From: Candidatus Marinamargulisbacteria bacterium SCGC AG-410-N11
GTDB taxonomy: Bacteria > Margulisbacteria > Marinamargulisbacteria > GCA-2716485 > AG-410-N11
NCBI GenBank assembly: GCA_003265895.1
Contig: QFBS01000002.1
Location: 1 to 64,000 of the forward strand
Direction of reading: 5' to 3'
DNA: 64,000 nucleotides
The position numbers and the translations under genes are program-made. Below the pieces are notes generated by a model that saw only the letters and a list, made by a program, of their open reading frames with translations, did not search any database and had not been told where the DNA came from. Position 1 is the first letter of the stretch, and each line of letters starts with the position of its first letter. Of the stretch, positions 8,753 to 18,099 are shown piece after piece.

Positions 8753-9745
8753 TTATAGTATATCAACAATAACAATTGTTTGATCGTCTTTTCGATCTAC
8801 ATTTTTAGAAAAAGATTCTATAGAAGAAAAGATAGTACTCAATAAATCTTTATTAGATAAATGCATGTTTTTAGAAATTAGGTCTTTGAAATTTGATAGT
8901 CCAAAAATATCATTCTTTTCATTTTTTTGTTCAATAATGCCATCTGTAAAAAAGACTAGACGATCTCCCTTATTTAAACGATGCCTTTTTTCTTCAAATT
9001 GTTCATTTGGGTAAATACCTAGAAAGGTTCCTTCCGCATTTAATTCAGTAATAGATTCATTGCTACTCATAAGTAATATGGGTAAGTGGCCGGCATTAGA
9101 ATAACTAAGCTCTTTAGTTGTTGTATTAATAACCGCATAACATGTGGTTACATGTGTTATTTGTGAATGACTAATAAATCTTTGTACATCATTATTCAAT
9201 CTATGTAGGGTTTTAGCGGGTGATGTATTATTCATACCAATTCGTCCAATTAGACCTGATGTGAGTGCCATGACTAAGGCTGAAGATACGCCATGACCTG
9301 CAACATCTCCAATAGAAATACCAATATATTGATCATTTGAATCTTTATATTCAAAAACACCAGGTGTTATAGAGTTTTCTTTTAAGGTAGTATCGGTTTT
9401 ATCAATAAATGTAAAAAAATCACCACTTAAAGATTTAGCCGATTTCCATCCTTTAACAATCGATAGGTTAGTTGACTCTGGAACGTCGATATCTAATAAA
9501 GCTTTTTGAACATTATGAGCTACGGTTAGCTCTTTATATGTTTCATTATTTTGAAGCTTTTGAGTGAATTTAGATTCTTTATTTCTAAAATAGTGATATA
9601 TAAAAAAGATTGAGATAAATAAAGTAAAAGTATTTAAAAATGTTGAAAAGTAAATAGATGAGTTAACCAAAAAAGGGATATTTGCCGTAAGTAATAACAA
9701 CAGTAGTAAAAAAATAAATAACCTTTTTTGTGAAATATTTACCAT
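8753..9745 (-). CDS. SpoIIE/RsbU-type PP2C phosphatase with two membrane helices
   Basis: A 330-residue protein with two hydrophobic helices in the first ~55 residues, a short polar linker (KNETYKELTVAHNVQKALL-like signalling helix) and a PPM/SpoIIE domain: SLSGDFFTF, ISIGDVAGHGVSSALV, SNAGHLPILL, VFFTDGIIEQKNEKNDIFG and RKDDQTIVIVDI. All acidic metal ligands expected of the family appear present. It differs from the phosphatase at 4011-5372 in its much shorter membrane part. No kinase or STAS gene adjoins it. A TATAAT box on the same strand lies 9 nt before the ATG. Confidence 0.88.
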   Translation of the reverse strand: MVNISQKRLFIFLLLLLLLTANIPFLVNSSIYFSTFLNTFTLFISIFFIYHYFRNKESKFTQKLQNNETYKELTVAHNVQKALLDIDVPESTNLSIVKGWKSAKSLSGDFFTFIDKTDTTLKENSITPGVFEYKDSNDQYIGISIGDVAGHGVSSALVMALTSGLIGRIGMNNTSPAKTLHRLNNDVQRFISHSQITHVTTCYAVINTTTKELSYSNAGHLPILLMSSNESITELNAEGTFLGIYPNEQFEEKRHRLNKGDRLVFFTDGIIEQKNEKNDIFGLSNFKDLISKNMHLSNKDLLSTIFSSIESFSKNVDRKDDQTIVIVDIL

Positions 9746-9754
9746 AATTTTAAA

Positions 9755-9760
9755 ATTATA
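9755..9760 (-). promoter_or_regulatory. TATAAT box 9 nt from the phosphatase start
   Basis: The reverse strand carries a perfect TATAAT 9 nt before the ATG at 9745. Initiation at the usual distance would leave a leader of about 3 nt and no room for a Shine-Dalgarno site. Confidence 0.5.
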
Positions 9761-9817
9761 CTACATTTAATATTGTAAACTCTATTTAAATCGATTAAAA
9801 TAATAATCTATTAAATG

Positions 9818-9891
9818 GGCGGCATAGCCAAGTGGTAAGGCCGAGGTCTGCAAAACCTTTATCCCCAGTTCGAATCTGGGTGCCGCCTCCA
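9818..9891 (+). tRNA. tRNA-Cys (GCA)
   Basis: A complete cloverleaf can be drawn. The acceptor stem GGCGGCA (9818-9824) pairs with TGCCGCC (9881-9887). The D arm is AGCC...GGC. The anticodon loop CTGCAAA gives anticodon GCA. The T arm is CCCAG TTCGAAT CTGGG. The discriminator is T (U73), a known identity element for cysteine tRNA, and CCA is encoded. Length is 74 nt. It sits between two leftward genes and so has its own promoter. Confidence 0.97.
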
Positions 9892-9936
9892 AAATTATTT
9901 GGAATATTTTCTAAAAATATTTACGGGAGTAGTTTT

Positions 9937-11229
9937 TTAATTAAATACTCGTTTGTATATAAAGTCAACATGCTGTATATAGCAGTCATAACTAAATATA
10001 GAGTCTAAATCTTGTTGGTTAAACATAGAAAGAATATCAGGATCTTTTTCAATTTTAGATTCAAAAGGAACTTTATTATTAAAAGCATCATGAGCATTAC
10101 GCTGAACTATTCGATAGGCTTTTTCTCGACTCATTCCTTTTTCAATCATTTTTAATAGCAACTGTTGTGAAAAGAAGACCTTGTAAGATCTTTCAATATT
10201 TTCTTTCATTTGGTCTTCATTAATAACCATATTTTTAATAACATCAATCATTTTAATCATCATATAATCTAAACCTACAGTTGCATCAGGAAAAATAATT
10301 CGCTCCGTGGAAGAATGTGAAATATCTCGCTCATGCCATAAATTCTGATTTTCTAATGCCGTTAAAGCATATCCTCTGATTGTTCTAGCTAAACCAGAAA
10401 TTCTTTCACATATTATAGGATTTTTCTTATGAGGCATAGCAGAAGACCCTTTTTGTTTTTTAGAAAAAGGTTCCGTGATTTCATTAAATTCAGTTTTTTG
10501 CAAACCACGTATTTCTGTTGCCATTTTTTCTAAAGTACCAGCTATAATTGCTAATGTAGTAACAAAGTGAGCATGGCGATCTCTTTGTAAAATCTGATTT
10601 GAAGAAGATGATGTTTTTAAGCCTAATTCATCACATACTAGTTTTTCTAAAGAAGGAGGCATGTGAGCATAATTACCAACAGCTCCGGATAGTTTTCCAA
10701 CATTAATTGATTCAATGGCTGAAATTAAACGTTCTTTATTTCGTTTAAGTTCTTCGTACCAGATGGTTAATTTTAAGCCAAAAGTAGTCGGCTCTGCATG
10801 AACACCATGAGTTCTTCCCATAATTAATGTAGTTTTATAATTGTAAGCTTGAGTTTTTAAAGTTGATAATAATATATCTATTGTTTCTAATAAAATGTCG
10901 CCGGACTCTTTGATTAATAAGCTGAAAGCTGTATCAACGACATCTGAAGAAGTAAGTCCTAAGTGAACAAATCTAGAGGATTCACCTACGTTCTCTGCAA
11001 TATTAGTCAAAAATGCAATAACATCATGATGAATTTCTGATTCAATTTCATTAATTCTATCAACAGAAAAAGCAGCTTTATCAACAATGATATCATAATC
11101 AGATTGAGGAATGTTTCCCAATTTAACATGAGCTTTACAAGCAGCTAATTCTACATCTAACCATTTGTTAAATTTGTTCTCTAGAGTCCAAATTTGTTTC
11201 ATTTTAGGCGTGCTATATCTTGAAATCAT
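9937..11229 (-). CDS. purB: adenylosuccinate lyase
   Basis: A 430-residue fumarase/aspartase-superfamily enzyme. It carries TSSDVVDTAFS, MGRTHGVHAEPTTFG and the signature SSAMPHKKNPIICERISGL that forms the active-site loop. It catalyses fumarate elimination from SAICAR and adenylosuccinate in purine synthesis. The length is typical of the short bacterial/archaeal PurB type. No other pur gene adjoins it; purU is at 34437-35273. It stands alone between tRNA-Cys and the divergent aroE operon. Confidence 0.96.
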   Translation of the reverse strand: MISRYSTPKMKQIWTLENKFNKWLDVELAACKAHVKLGNIPQSDYDIIVDKAAFSVDRINEIESEIHHDVIAFLTNIAENVGESSRFVHLGLTSSDVVDTAFSLLIKESGDILLETIDILLSTLKTQAYNYKTTLIMGRTHGVHAEPTTFGLKLTIWYEELKRNKERLISAIESINVGKLSGAVGNYAHMPPSLEKLVCDELGLKTSSSSNQILQRDRHAHFVTTLAIIAGTLEKMATEIRGLQKTEFNEITEPFSKKQKGSSAMPHKKNPIICERISGLARTIRGYALTALENQNLWHERDISHSSTERIIFPDATVGLDYMMIKMIDVIKNMVINEDQMKENIERSYKVFFSQQLLLKMIEKGMSREKAYRIVQRNAHDAFNNKVPFESKIEKDPDILSMFNQQDLDSIFSYDCYIQHVDFIYKRVFN

Positions 11230-11337
11230 AAAGGAAATACTATCATTTAATGTTCATATATTCAACTAACAATTATTTTTAGAGGATAAAAAGTGGTAGG
11301 TCTAGTTTTTTATTAGACTTATTTTAGATATATAACT

Positions 11338-11343
11338 TATAAT
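11338..11343 (+). promoter_or_regulatory. TATAAT box before the aroE operon
   Basis: A perfect TATAAT lies 8 nt before the ATG at 11352. It predicts a leader of about 2 nt for the first gene of the 11352-13777 operon. Confidence 0.5.
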
Positions 11344-11351
11344 CGTAGGTA

Positions 11352-11570
11352 ATGAATTTAATAAATATTTTTGAAGTTTTTCACAAACTTGGAGTTAAAT
11401 TTGACGATTGTTCTGGTGGTTTTTATATTAAGAATTACAAAAAAGTATATAAAAAAAATGATAGATTTGTAATCTTAGGAGTCAAAAATATTACTTTTTT
11501 AGATGCAAATAGGTTTATTAAGTCTTTTGAAAAGACAGAAAAAAAATACAATATATTATTTTTTAAATAA
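11352..11570 (+). CDS. small hypothetical protein, first gene of aroE operon
   Basis: A 72-residue protein that I do not recognise. It is basic and lysine-rich, with no signal peptide or membrane helix and no known motif. Evidence for coding is its position: a perfect TATAAT 8 nt upstream, an ATG start and aroE following 23 nt later on the same strand. The segment FVILGVKNITFLDANRFIKS looks like a compact alpha/beta fold. It could be a small regulator or simply a leader gene. Confidence 0.5.
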   Translation: MNLINIFEVFHKLGVKFDDCSGGFYIKNYKKVYKKNDRFVILGVKNITFLDANRFIKSFEKTEKKYNILFFK

Positions 11571-11593
11571 AATGTATTATTCAAACGAAATAA

Positions 11594-12457
11594 ATGAAAA
11601 ATAGTTTAACTAGTTTAAATATTAATGGAAGTACAAAGATAAATGCTGTAATTGGTAATCCTATTAAGCATACCATGTCCCCTGGAATGCATAATAAACT
11701 TTACAGTGGTTGCAATGATTTGAATTTTATATATATTTCATTTCATTTAGAAGAGGATGAATTGAAAAGTTTTTTCGATATTGTAAAAACCAAATCATTT
11801 AGAGGTGTAAACATTACAGTTCCATTTAAAGAAAAGGTGTTTCCTTATCTAGATAAAGTAGATCTTAAAGCCTCAAACATTGGTGCAGTAAACACTATTG
11901 TAAATAATAATGGGGTATTAACTGGATACAATACTGATGGAGATGGATTTGTGTTTTCCATCAGAGAAGAGAATAATTACTCATTAAAAGGAAAGACGGT
12001 AGCTATTTTAGGAGCAGGAGGTTCGGCAAAGTCAATAGCATTTAGCTTACTAGAACACAAAATAGAAAAGTTGATTATTTTAAATAGAACAGAAAAAAAA
12101 TCACAAGATTTAAAGCAAAATTTAAATAATCACTATAAGACTGATATTGAGGTAGGTAATTTAGAAAGTTATGAAAAATTAATTGATTCTAATTTAATTA
12201 TTAATACAACTTCGATAGGAATGGATCCGTATATAGATCGTTCTCCTGTTAAAAACTTTGAATGGGTATCTAAGAACCATTTCATTTACGATATTATTTA
12301 TAACCCCAGTAAAACTATCCTGCTTAAGGAATGTTTAAAGCGGGGAGCTAAAATTCAAAATGGAAAAGGGATGTTAGCTGCTCAAGGAATGCTAGCTCAT
12401 AAATTATTTACAAATAATGAAGGATCATATAAGTTAATGAAGAGTCAAATAGTTTAA
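11594..12457 (+). CDS. aroE: shikimate dehydrogenase
   Basis: A 287-residue AroE. The substrate-binding N-terminal half has AVIGNPIKHTMSPGMHN, GVNITVPFKE and GAVNTIV...GYNTDGDGF, containing the catalytic Lys/Asp pair. The NADP domain has VAILGAGGSAKSIAF and LNRTEKKS, where the arginine after N favours NADP. NTTSIGMDP and KGMLAAQG complete the fold. It reduces 3-dehydroshikimate in aromatic amino acid synthesis. It lies in an operon with an NYN-domain nuclease and a membrane protein; no other shikimate gene is in the window. Confidence 0.96.
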   Translation: MKNSLTSLNINGSTKINAVIGNPIKHTMSPGMHNKLYSGCNDLNFIYISFHLEEDELKSFFDIVKTKSFRGVNITVPFKEKVFPYLDKVDLKASNIGAVNTIVNNNGVLTGYNTDGDGFVFSIREENNYSLKGKTVAILGAGGSAKSIAFSLLEHKIEKLIILNRTEKKSQDLKQNLNNHYKTDIEVGNLESYEKLIDSNLIINTTSIGMDPYIDRSPVKNFEWVSKNHFIYDIIYNPSKTILLKECLKRGAKIQNGKGMLAAQGMLAHKLFTNNEGSYKLMKSQIV

Positions 12458-12479
12458 ATAATATATACAAAGGAAAAAA

Positions 12480-13013
12480 ATGAAAGTATTAGAAGATAAA
12501 TTAACTGAATACAGTAAATATCAAAGAGTTGGGGTTTTTGTGGATGTTCAAAATATGTTTTATTCTGCTAAACGATTAGAGAATGCTAAATTAAACTTTA
12601 CAAAATTAATGAAAAAGGCTGTTAGAGGTCGGCAATTAATTAGAGGTATTTGTTACATTGTAAATAATCCGGATATTGATCAAGAAAATTTTATAGATAT
12701 GTTAAAAGGTAATGGGTACGAAATAAAATCAAAGGAAATAAGATTTAGAGCTGATGGATCTTCTAAAGCGGACTGGGATATGGGAATGGCGATTGATGTG
12801 ATTTCTCTTGCCGACAAATTAGATATTGTTGTTTTAGTTTCTGGAGATGGGGACTTTGTTGACTTAGTTTCTCATATTAAGACAAAGGGTGTTTTTGTTG
12901 AGGCCTTGTCATTTCGTAAAAGCACTAATGAAGATTTAGTGAATGCCGTAGATAATTATATTGCTATAGAATCTGATTTATTAATCAGATCCAAAAGATC
13001 TAAACGACGCTAA
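12480..13013 (+). CDS. NYN-domain (LabA/DUF88-like) protein, putative RNase
   Basis: A 177-residue single-domain NYN/PIN-like protein. It shows VGVFVDVQNMFYSA with the first acidic residue, the KADWDMGMAIDVI motif, VLVSGDGDFVDLVSHIK and a final alpha/beta unit (KGVFVEALSFRKSTNEDL). These place the acidic cluster expected of Mg-dependent nucleases related to LabA. The Shine-Dalgarno (AAAGGAAAA) precedes the ATG. It sits between aroE and a membrane protein gene 5 nt downstream, a pairing that suggests co-expression but no clear role. Confidence 0.85.
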   Translation: MKVLEDKLTEYSKYQRVGVFVDVQNMFYSAKRLENAKLNFTKLMKKAVRGRQLIRGICYIVNNPDIDQENFIDMLKGNGYEIKSKEIRFRADGSSKADWDMGMAIDVISLADKLDIVVLVSGDGDFVDLVSHIKTKGVFVEALSFRKSTNEDLVNAVDNYIAIESDLLIRSKRSKRR

Positions 13014-13018
13014 TTAAA

Positions 13019-13777
13019 ATGGTTCAAGATAAACTAGCTCAAGTTATTCATTCTTTAAAATTAACATTTAATCAATGTAAATTAGACTGGTTTATTTTTG
13101 TGCCATATTTGATTGTTGTGTTTTTTATTCAAGTAATAATTAGTAACTTTTTTTTTGATGTAAAAGATCCAGAGAGTTTACGATTGTTTTTTAGTTCATT
13201 TAATTTAAAACAAATTAGTTTAATAGCATTACTTTTTTTGTATCCGTTAATTAATGCATATACCCTAAGTATGGGGCTAAGTATTAGATCTGTTAAAGTT
13301 ATTTCAATTAAAAAATCAAATAAACTTTTTTTATCAAAATTAGCAACATTATTTAAAGTCTACTTTTTAATTTTTATATGCTGGGCAAGTATAATAGTTT
13401 TTTCAAGTATCTTTTCGGGAAACATAATATTTAATTTTATAAATTTATGTTTAATATTGATATTTACTTTAAAATTACTTTTTTTACCAAGTTTAGTTTT
13501 TTATCGTAATTTAGATGTTTTAGAGTATTTAAATTTATTCTTTAATATTTTGAAAAATAATTTTATTGAAGTTTGTTTATTTGTTTCTTTATTTATTAGT
13601 TTAATTTTTTGTAAATTAATTTGCAGTCTTGTTTTATTGAATTTAGATGTTTCCGGAGTATCTTATATTTTAGATACAATAGTAAGTTCTTTATCTAGTG
13701 TAATTATTCTTTTATTTATAATGAATTTTTTGATCGTGATATTAGAAAAAAACAATTCGGAAGAATTATTGAACTAA
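13019..13777 (+). CDS. multi-pass membrane protein, unknown function
   Basis: A 252-residue, strongly hydrophobic protein with about six transmembrane segments (around 25-45, 65-85, 110-130, 135-160, 180-205 and 220-245). I recognise no family motif; the layout resembles DUF4013/glycerophosphodiester-type membrane domains but this is only a resemblance. It starts 5 nt after the NYN gene and closes the operon. Its end is 16 nt from the stop of the convergent nadB with no hairpin between. Confidence 0.6.
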   Translation: MVQDKLAQVIHSLKLTFNQCKLDWFIFVPYLIVVFFIQVIISNFFFDVKDPESLRLFFSSFNLKQISLIALLFLYPLINAYTLSMGLSIRSVKVISIKKSNKLFLSKLATLFKVYFLIFICWASIIVFSSIFSGNIIFNFINLCLILIFTLKLLFLPSLVFYRNLDVLEYLNLFFNILKNNFIEVCLFVSLFISLIFCKLICSLVLLNLDVSGVSYILDTIVSSLSSVIILLFIMNFLIVILEKNNSEELLN

Positions 13778-13793
13778 GATCTATAACTGACCG

Positions 13794-15332
13794 TTAAATC
13801 TTTTCAAGAAAAGGTTTTTTTAGGCGTTTATTGTATACTTGGTGGTATTGATAATAACTTGATTGGTTAGGATAGTCTAATCGATAATGAGCACCTCTGG
13901 ATTCCTTTCTATAAATAGAAAAGAGCGTTATTAACGTAGCATTGCATAATAGACTTTGATATGTAAACGCTTTAATATCAAAAGATTTAGGGCGAGGTAA
14001 ACTATCTAAGAACGAGAGTGTATCCATAAGCGATTTTTCCGATCTTTGTATTCCAACAAAGTTCCACATTTTTTCTTTGATCTGTGTGATATAGGGCGTA
14101 AAGTCGACTTGTGAGAATTTATAAGGTAATGGTTTAATAGAGAATTGTGATACCCTACGAAGCTCGGATATTTTATTGGCAGCGCGATATGAAAAAACTA
14201 ATCCATCTAATAGAGAATTAGACGCGAGTCTATTTGCTCCATGAATTCCAAATGATGATACTTCTCCAATAGCAAATAATCGATCAATAGATGTTTCTGC
14301 ATCATTTGATGTTTTGATTCCTCCCATTAAATAATGAGCAGCGGGTGAAACAGGTATTAGGTTATTCGGTGAAATACTATTTGTTTTAATACAATATTCG
14401 AAAATATTTGGAAACCGATCTTTAAAATTAATTAAAGATACATCTAAGAACGTTTTATTATTCTGTCTATGCATCTGGTCAAAAATTGCTTTTGAGACAA
14501 TATCTCTGGGTGCTAGTTCTAAATCTTTATGGTAATGATTCATAAAGCGATCTCCATGTTGATTTACTAAAATACCGCCTTCACCTCTAACAGCTTCTGA
14601 AACTAAGAATGATGAGTTCTGCATCGTATTATTAATAACTGTTGGATGAAACTGCATAAATTCCATATCTGTAACATTAGCACCTTCTTGAAATGCTAAG
14701 AATATACCATCTCCTGTAGTTTCAGTTGGGCATGTATTTAATTGATAAACATCGCTATTACCACCAGATGCTAAGATTGTTGATTGTGCTGAAATGTAAT
14801 AAAGTTTATTTTTTTTATAAAAGCAGCAGCCATAGCATTGGTTATCTGTGACAAGTAATTTAACAACTTGTGCATGATCAATAATGGTAATATTGGTTGA
14901 GTTTTTTAAAGAGGATAATAAATGGTTGAAAATATACTTACCTGTAGAGTCTTTATAGTAAAAGATTCGGTTGTGAGTATGTGCACCTTCTTTGCATAGA
15001 ATAACGTTGTTATTTTTATCTCTTGTAAACAAAACCTTATCGTTAAGAAGACTCTTAATTCTGTTAGTTCCTTCTTTAACTAATATGGAAACATTTTTTT
15101 TATTACATAAACCTTGCCCGGCTATTATAGTATCATTAATATGTGATTCATGAGTGTCTTCTGAGGCATATACAGCGGCTATTCCCCCTTGAGCATAATA
15201 TGTAGAACAGCTATTTATATTAGATTTCATTAAAAGTGTTACATGACCAAATTTAACTAATTCAATAGCAATAGAAAGACCGGCAATACCTCCGCCAATA
15301 ACAATATAATCTGTGGATATCATATCTTTCAT
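13794..15332 (-). CDS. nadB: L-aspartate oxidase
   Basis: A 512-residue flavoprotein. It has an FAD-binding GGGIAGLSIAIEL near residue 14, the STYYAQGGIAA segment, FMQFHPTVI, SEAVRGEGGILVNQ and the active-site AAHYLMGGI, as well as HGANRLASNSLLDGLVF. The C-terminal ESRGAHYRLDYP is typical of NadB and the wider SdhA family. It oxidises aspartate to iminoaspartate for NAD synthesis; nadA and nadC are not in the window. The ATG at 15332 has a TATTAT box 7 nt upstream, suggesting a leaderless mRNA. Confidence 0.95.
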   Translation of the reverse strand: MKDMISTDYIVIGGGIAGLSIAIELVKFGHVTLLMKSNINSCSTYYAQGGIAAVYASEDTHESHINDTIIAGQGLCNKKNVSILVKEGTNRIKSLLNDKVLFTRDKNNNVILCKEGAHTHNRIFYYKDSTGKYIFNHLLSSLKNSTNITIIDHAQVVKLLVTDNQCYGCCFYKKNKLYYISAQSTILASGGNSDVYQLNTCPTETTGDGIFLAFQEGANVTDMEFMQFHPTVINNTMQNSSFLVSEAVRGEGGILVNQHGDRFMNHYHKDLELAPRDIVSKAIFDQMHRQNNKTFLDVSLINFKDRFPNIFEYCIKTNSISPNNLIPVSPAAHYLMGGIKTSNDAETSIDRLFAIGEVSSFGIHGANRLASNSLLDGLVFSYRAANKISELRRVSQFSIKPLPYKFSQVDFTPYITQIKEKMWNFVGIQRSEKSLMDTLSFLDSLPRPKSFDIKAFTYQSLLCNATLITLFSIYRKESRGAHYRLDYPNQSSYYQYHQVYNKRLKKPFLEKI

Positions 15333-15339
15333 CTGTAGA

Positions 15340-15345
15340 ATAATA
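15340..15345 (-). promoter_or_regulatory. TATTAT box before nadB
   Basis: A five-of-six match to TATAAT on the reverse strand, 7 nt from the nadB ATG. It fits the leaderless pattern seen at other operon heads here. Confidence 0.4.
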
Positions 15346-15442
15346 CCATAAACTTAGGTAAGGAGTAATATTAAAAAAAGTTAGACAAATTAAAAAAATA
15401 ATATAATAATTTAATAATAAAAACAGGAGGATTTAATTATTT

Positions 15443-15820
15443 ATGGATAAGAAGACATTTTTGTATACAGAAGAACATGAGTGGGTCTCTATTAACGAAC
15501 AAACAGCAACAATTGGAATAACAGATTTTGCAACAGATGAACTAGGTGAAATAGTGTATGTTGAGTTACCGGAAGTAGCTTCATCTTATAAAAAGCAAGA
15601 TGAATTTGGTGTTTTAGAATCAGTAAAAACTGTATCTAGTTTATTTATCCCTGTTAATGGGGAAGTTATCGAAAAAAACAATATATTGAGTGACAATCCA
15701 GGGCTTGTTAATGAATCGCCTTACAAGGATGGTTGGTTAATTAAATTAAAAGTAGATAATTACAGCACAGATCACTTAATGAGTTATGACTCTTATCAAG
15801 AATACTTAAAAACATTATAA
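15443..15820 (+). CDS. gcvH: glycine cleavage system H protein
   Basis: A 125-residue H protein. It shows YTEEHEWVSI at the N terminus, IGITDFATDELGEIVYVELP and the lipoyl site FGVLESVKTVSSLF, where the lysine after SV carries lipoate. The C-terminal DGWLIKLKV is typical. It shuttles the aminomethyl group between P, T and L proteins. A strong AGGAGG lies 11 nt before the ATG. gcvP is 10 kb away at 25135; gcvT is not in the window. Confidence 0.97.
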   Translation: MDKKTFLYTEEHEWVSINEQTATIGITDFATDELGEIVYVELPEVASSYKKQDEFGVLESVKTVSSLFIPVNGEVIEKNNILSDNPGLVNESPYKDGWLIKLKVDNYSTDHLMSYDSYQEYLKTL

Positions 15821-15876
15821 AAAATATTAACGCTTTAACTTAGTGTAAAAGTTTAATAGATTAATTAAAAGTAAAT

Positions 15877-15910
15877 CAATAAAAAACTCCATTTCTGGAG
15901 TTTTTTATTG
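15877..15910. terminator. bidirectional intrinsic terminator between gcvH and sucD
   Basis: A 14-bp perfect stem (15877-15890 with 15897-15910) closes a 6-nt loop ATTTCT. The core ACTCC/GGAGT is flanked by A6 on the left arm and T6 on the right arm, so it works for both converging transcripts. Confidence 0.88.
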
Positions 15911-15919
15911 ATTATAAAC

Positions 15920-16795
15920 TTATGATAAAACTAGTTTTACCGTTTTTCCTATTTCAGCCGGCGATTCTACAACGTGAATACCGCATTCTCTCATAACTTT
16001 CATTTTTGCACTGGCAGATTCGTTGGCACCAGAAACAATTGCTCCTGCATGTCCCATTCTTCTTCCTGGAGGAGCTGTTTGCCCAGCAATAAAACCAATG
16101 ACAGGCTTTGTTAGATTATCAATAACGTATTGTGCAGCTTCTATTTCCATAGAACCACCAATTTCACCAATCATAACAATAGCTTCAGTATCTTTATCAT
16201 CTTCAAATAATGATAATAAATCTTTCATTTTAGTTCCAATAATTGGATCTCCACCAATACCAACACATGTAGATTGACCTAAGCCAACAGAACATAGTTG
16301 ATGGACCGCTTCATACGTCAGTGTTCCTGATTTTGAAATAACACCAACAGAACCTTTTTGAGCAATAAAGCCAGGCATAATTCCTACTTTAGCTTCTCCT
16401 GGAGTTAATAATCCAGGGCAGTTTGGCCCAATTAATCGAGAGTTAGTTCCTTTTAAGTAGTTATATACGGTTAACATATCATTAACAGGAATACCCTCAG
16501 TAATACAAACAATAAGCTCAATTCCTGCATCAGCAGCTTCAATAATAGCATCAGCTGCAAATGGCGGAGGAACAAAAAGTAAAGAAACATTAGCACCAGT
16601 TTGCTGCCTAGCTTCTTCACATGAATTAAAAACAGGGACTTGGTTATCAAGAACCTTAAGCCCACCCTTACCAGGAGTAACTCCTCCTACAATATTTCCT
16701 CCATATTCATGACATTGGGCTGCATGAAATGAACCTTCAGAGCCTGTAATGCCCTGAACAATAATTTTAGAATCTTTATTTACTAATATTGACAC
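15920..16795 (-). CDS. sucD: succinyl-CoA synthetase alpha subunit
   Basis: A 291-residue CoA-binding subunit. It begins with GTG and a GAGGTG ribosome site. Motifs are [17 protein letters not shown] (CoA-binding), [27 protein letters not shown] and the phosphohistidine loop [10 protein letters not shown] with His249. It forms the SucCD complex that makes ATP or GTP from succinyl-CoA. It follows sucC by 17 nt and ends at the shared terminator with gcvH. Confidence 0.97.
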   Translation of the reverse strand: MSILVNKDSKIIVQGITGSEGSFHAAQCHEYGGNIVGGVTPGKGGLKVLDNQVPVFNSCEEARQQTGANVSLLFVPPPFAADAIIEAADAGIELIVCITEGIPVNDMLTVYNYLKGTNSRLIGPNCPGLLTPGEAKVGIMPGFIAQKGSVGVISKSGTLTYEAVHQLCSVGLGQSTCVGIGGDPIIGTKMKDLLSLFEDDKDTEAIVMIGEIGGSMEIEAAQYVIDNLTKPVIGFIAGQTAPPGRRMGHAGAIVSGANESASAKMKVMRECGIHVVESPAEIGKTVKLVLS

Positions 16796-16812
16796 AATTT
16801 CACCTCTTAATA

Positions 16813-18003
16813 TTAATGCATTACGGATGTTTTTGTAGCGGCATCAACTACTTTTTGAGCTGCTTCTTCTAATGATTGAGCAGCAATAATATCAAGTTGT
16901 TCACTTTCGAGCAATGACTTTGCTAAATCGGCATTAGTACCAGCTAACCTAACTACAACAGGGATATTTAAATCCAGTTCCTTAACAGCTTGAATAATAC
17001 CATTTGCAACTCTATCACATCGAACGATTCCACCAAAAATATTGATTAAAACAGCCTTTACATTAGAATCTGATAAAATAATTTTAAAACCATTTTTAAC
17101 AGTTTCTACATTAGCTCCACCACCAACATCTAAGAAGTTAGCCGGATCTCCACCCTTAAGTTTGATGATATCCATGGTAGCCATAGCTAAGCCAGCACCA
17201 TTAACCATACAACCAACATTTCCATCTAATTTAATATAATTTAAGTGATACTTATCTGCCTCAACTTCAGTTGGGTCTTCTTCATTCGTATCTCTCATAT
17301 CTAAAATATCTTTTTGCCTGTATAAAGCATTTCCATCAAAGTTAAATTTAGCGTCTAAAGCATTTAATTCATTTTGCTCCGTTAATACTAATGGATTAAT
17401 TTCTGCAATAGAAGCATCTGATTCAATGTAGCATTTATATAAACTTTTGAATAACTTAACACCTTGTTTTAAGGCATCTCCAGACAACTCTAGCGCCGAA
17501 GCTAGTTTTAAAGCTTGAAATGAACGTAAACCTATTGCTGGATCAACATGAACTTTAATTATTTTTTCAGGTGTTTTTGCAGCAACTTCTTCAATTTCTA
17601 CACCACCTTCTAAAGATACCATGAAAACATTTTTTCCAGTCGATCGATCTAACGTAATCGCAACATAATATTCTTTTGCTATGTCTATAGCTTCTGTAAT
17701 TAATATTTTTCTTACTAACTGCCCTTCTTCAGTAGTTTGATGTGTTTTTAATTGCATTCCGAGAATTTCTTTAGCATTTTTAATAGCACTTTCTTTATTT
17801 GGCGAAAATTTAACGCCGCCTCCTTTTCCTCTTCCTCCAGCATGAATTTGTGCTTTAATTACAAACTGGGATGTGTTTAACCTTTTTGATACTGAGTCTA
17901 TTGCAGATTCAATATCTTCTTCCCTTTCTACAACTTCACCATCTTGTATAGTGATGCCGTAATTTTTTAACAAGTTTTTAGCTTGATATTCATGTATTTT
18001 CAT
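16813..18003 (-). CDS. sucC: succinyl-CoA synthetase beta subunit
   Basis: An ATP-grasp subunit of 396 residues from the ATG at 18003, which begins [12 protein letters not shown] as in other SucC proteins; an in-frame upstream start at 18057 adds 18 residues unlike the family and is rejected. Motifs include [18 protein letters not shown] (ATP-grasp), [25 protein letters not shown] and VVRLAGTN. It is co-transcribed with sucD. A 16-bp palindrome lies at 18004-18019, directly before the start. Confidence 0.96.
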   Translation of the reverse strand: MKIHEYQAKNLLKNYGITIQDGEVVEREEDIESAIDSVSKRLNTSQFVIKAQIHAGGRGKGGGVKFSPNKESAIKNAKEILGMQLKTHQTTEEGQLVRKILITEAIDIAKEYYVAITLDRSTGKNVFMVSLEGGVEIEEVAAKTPEKIIKVHVDPAIGLRSFQALKLASALELSGDALKQGVKLFKSLYKCYIESDASIAEINPLVLTEQNELNALDAKFNFDGNALYRQKDILDMRDTNEEDPTEVEADKYHLNYIKLDGNVGCMVNGAGLAMATMDIIKLKGGDPANFLDVGGGANVETVKNGFKIILSDSNVKAVLINIFGGIVRCDRVANGIIQAVKELDLNIPVVVRLAGTNADLAKSLLESEQLDIIAAQSLEEAAQKVVDAATKTSVMH

Positions 18004-18019
18004 AATACTTAAAAGTATT
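18004..18019. promoter_or_regulatory. 16-bp palindrome abutting sucC start
   Basis: AATACTT-AA-AAGTATT is a perfect inverted repeat with 7-bp arms ending immediately before the sucC ATG. A weak TATA-like box on the same strand lies just upstream, so the palindrome would overlap the initiation site. It may be an operator or a start-site hairpin. Confidence 0.35.
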
Positions 18020-18099
18020 GCATATAATTGAGTCGTTAGTAAAGTAAGGATTCGCAATTATATTAGCCGCGCATTAACTTGCAGCGATGACTAGTTTAA

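Noticed and set aside
9889-9922. AT-rich hairpins after tRNA-Cys as a terminator
   Set aside because: The CCAAA/TTTGG arms include the tRNA CCA end and the second hairpin has no G-C pairs or T run; too weak to list.
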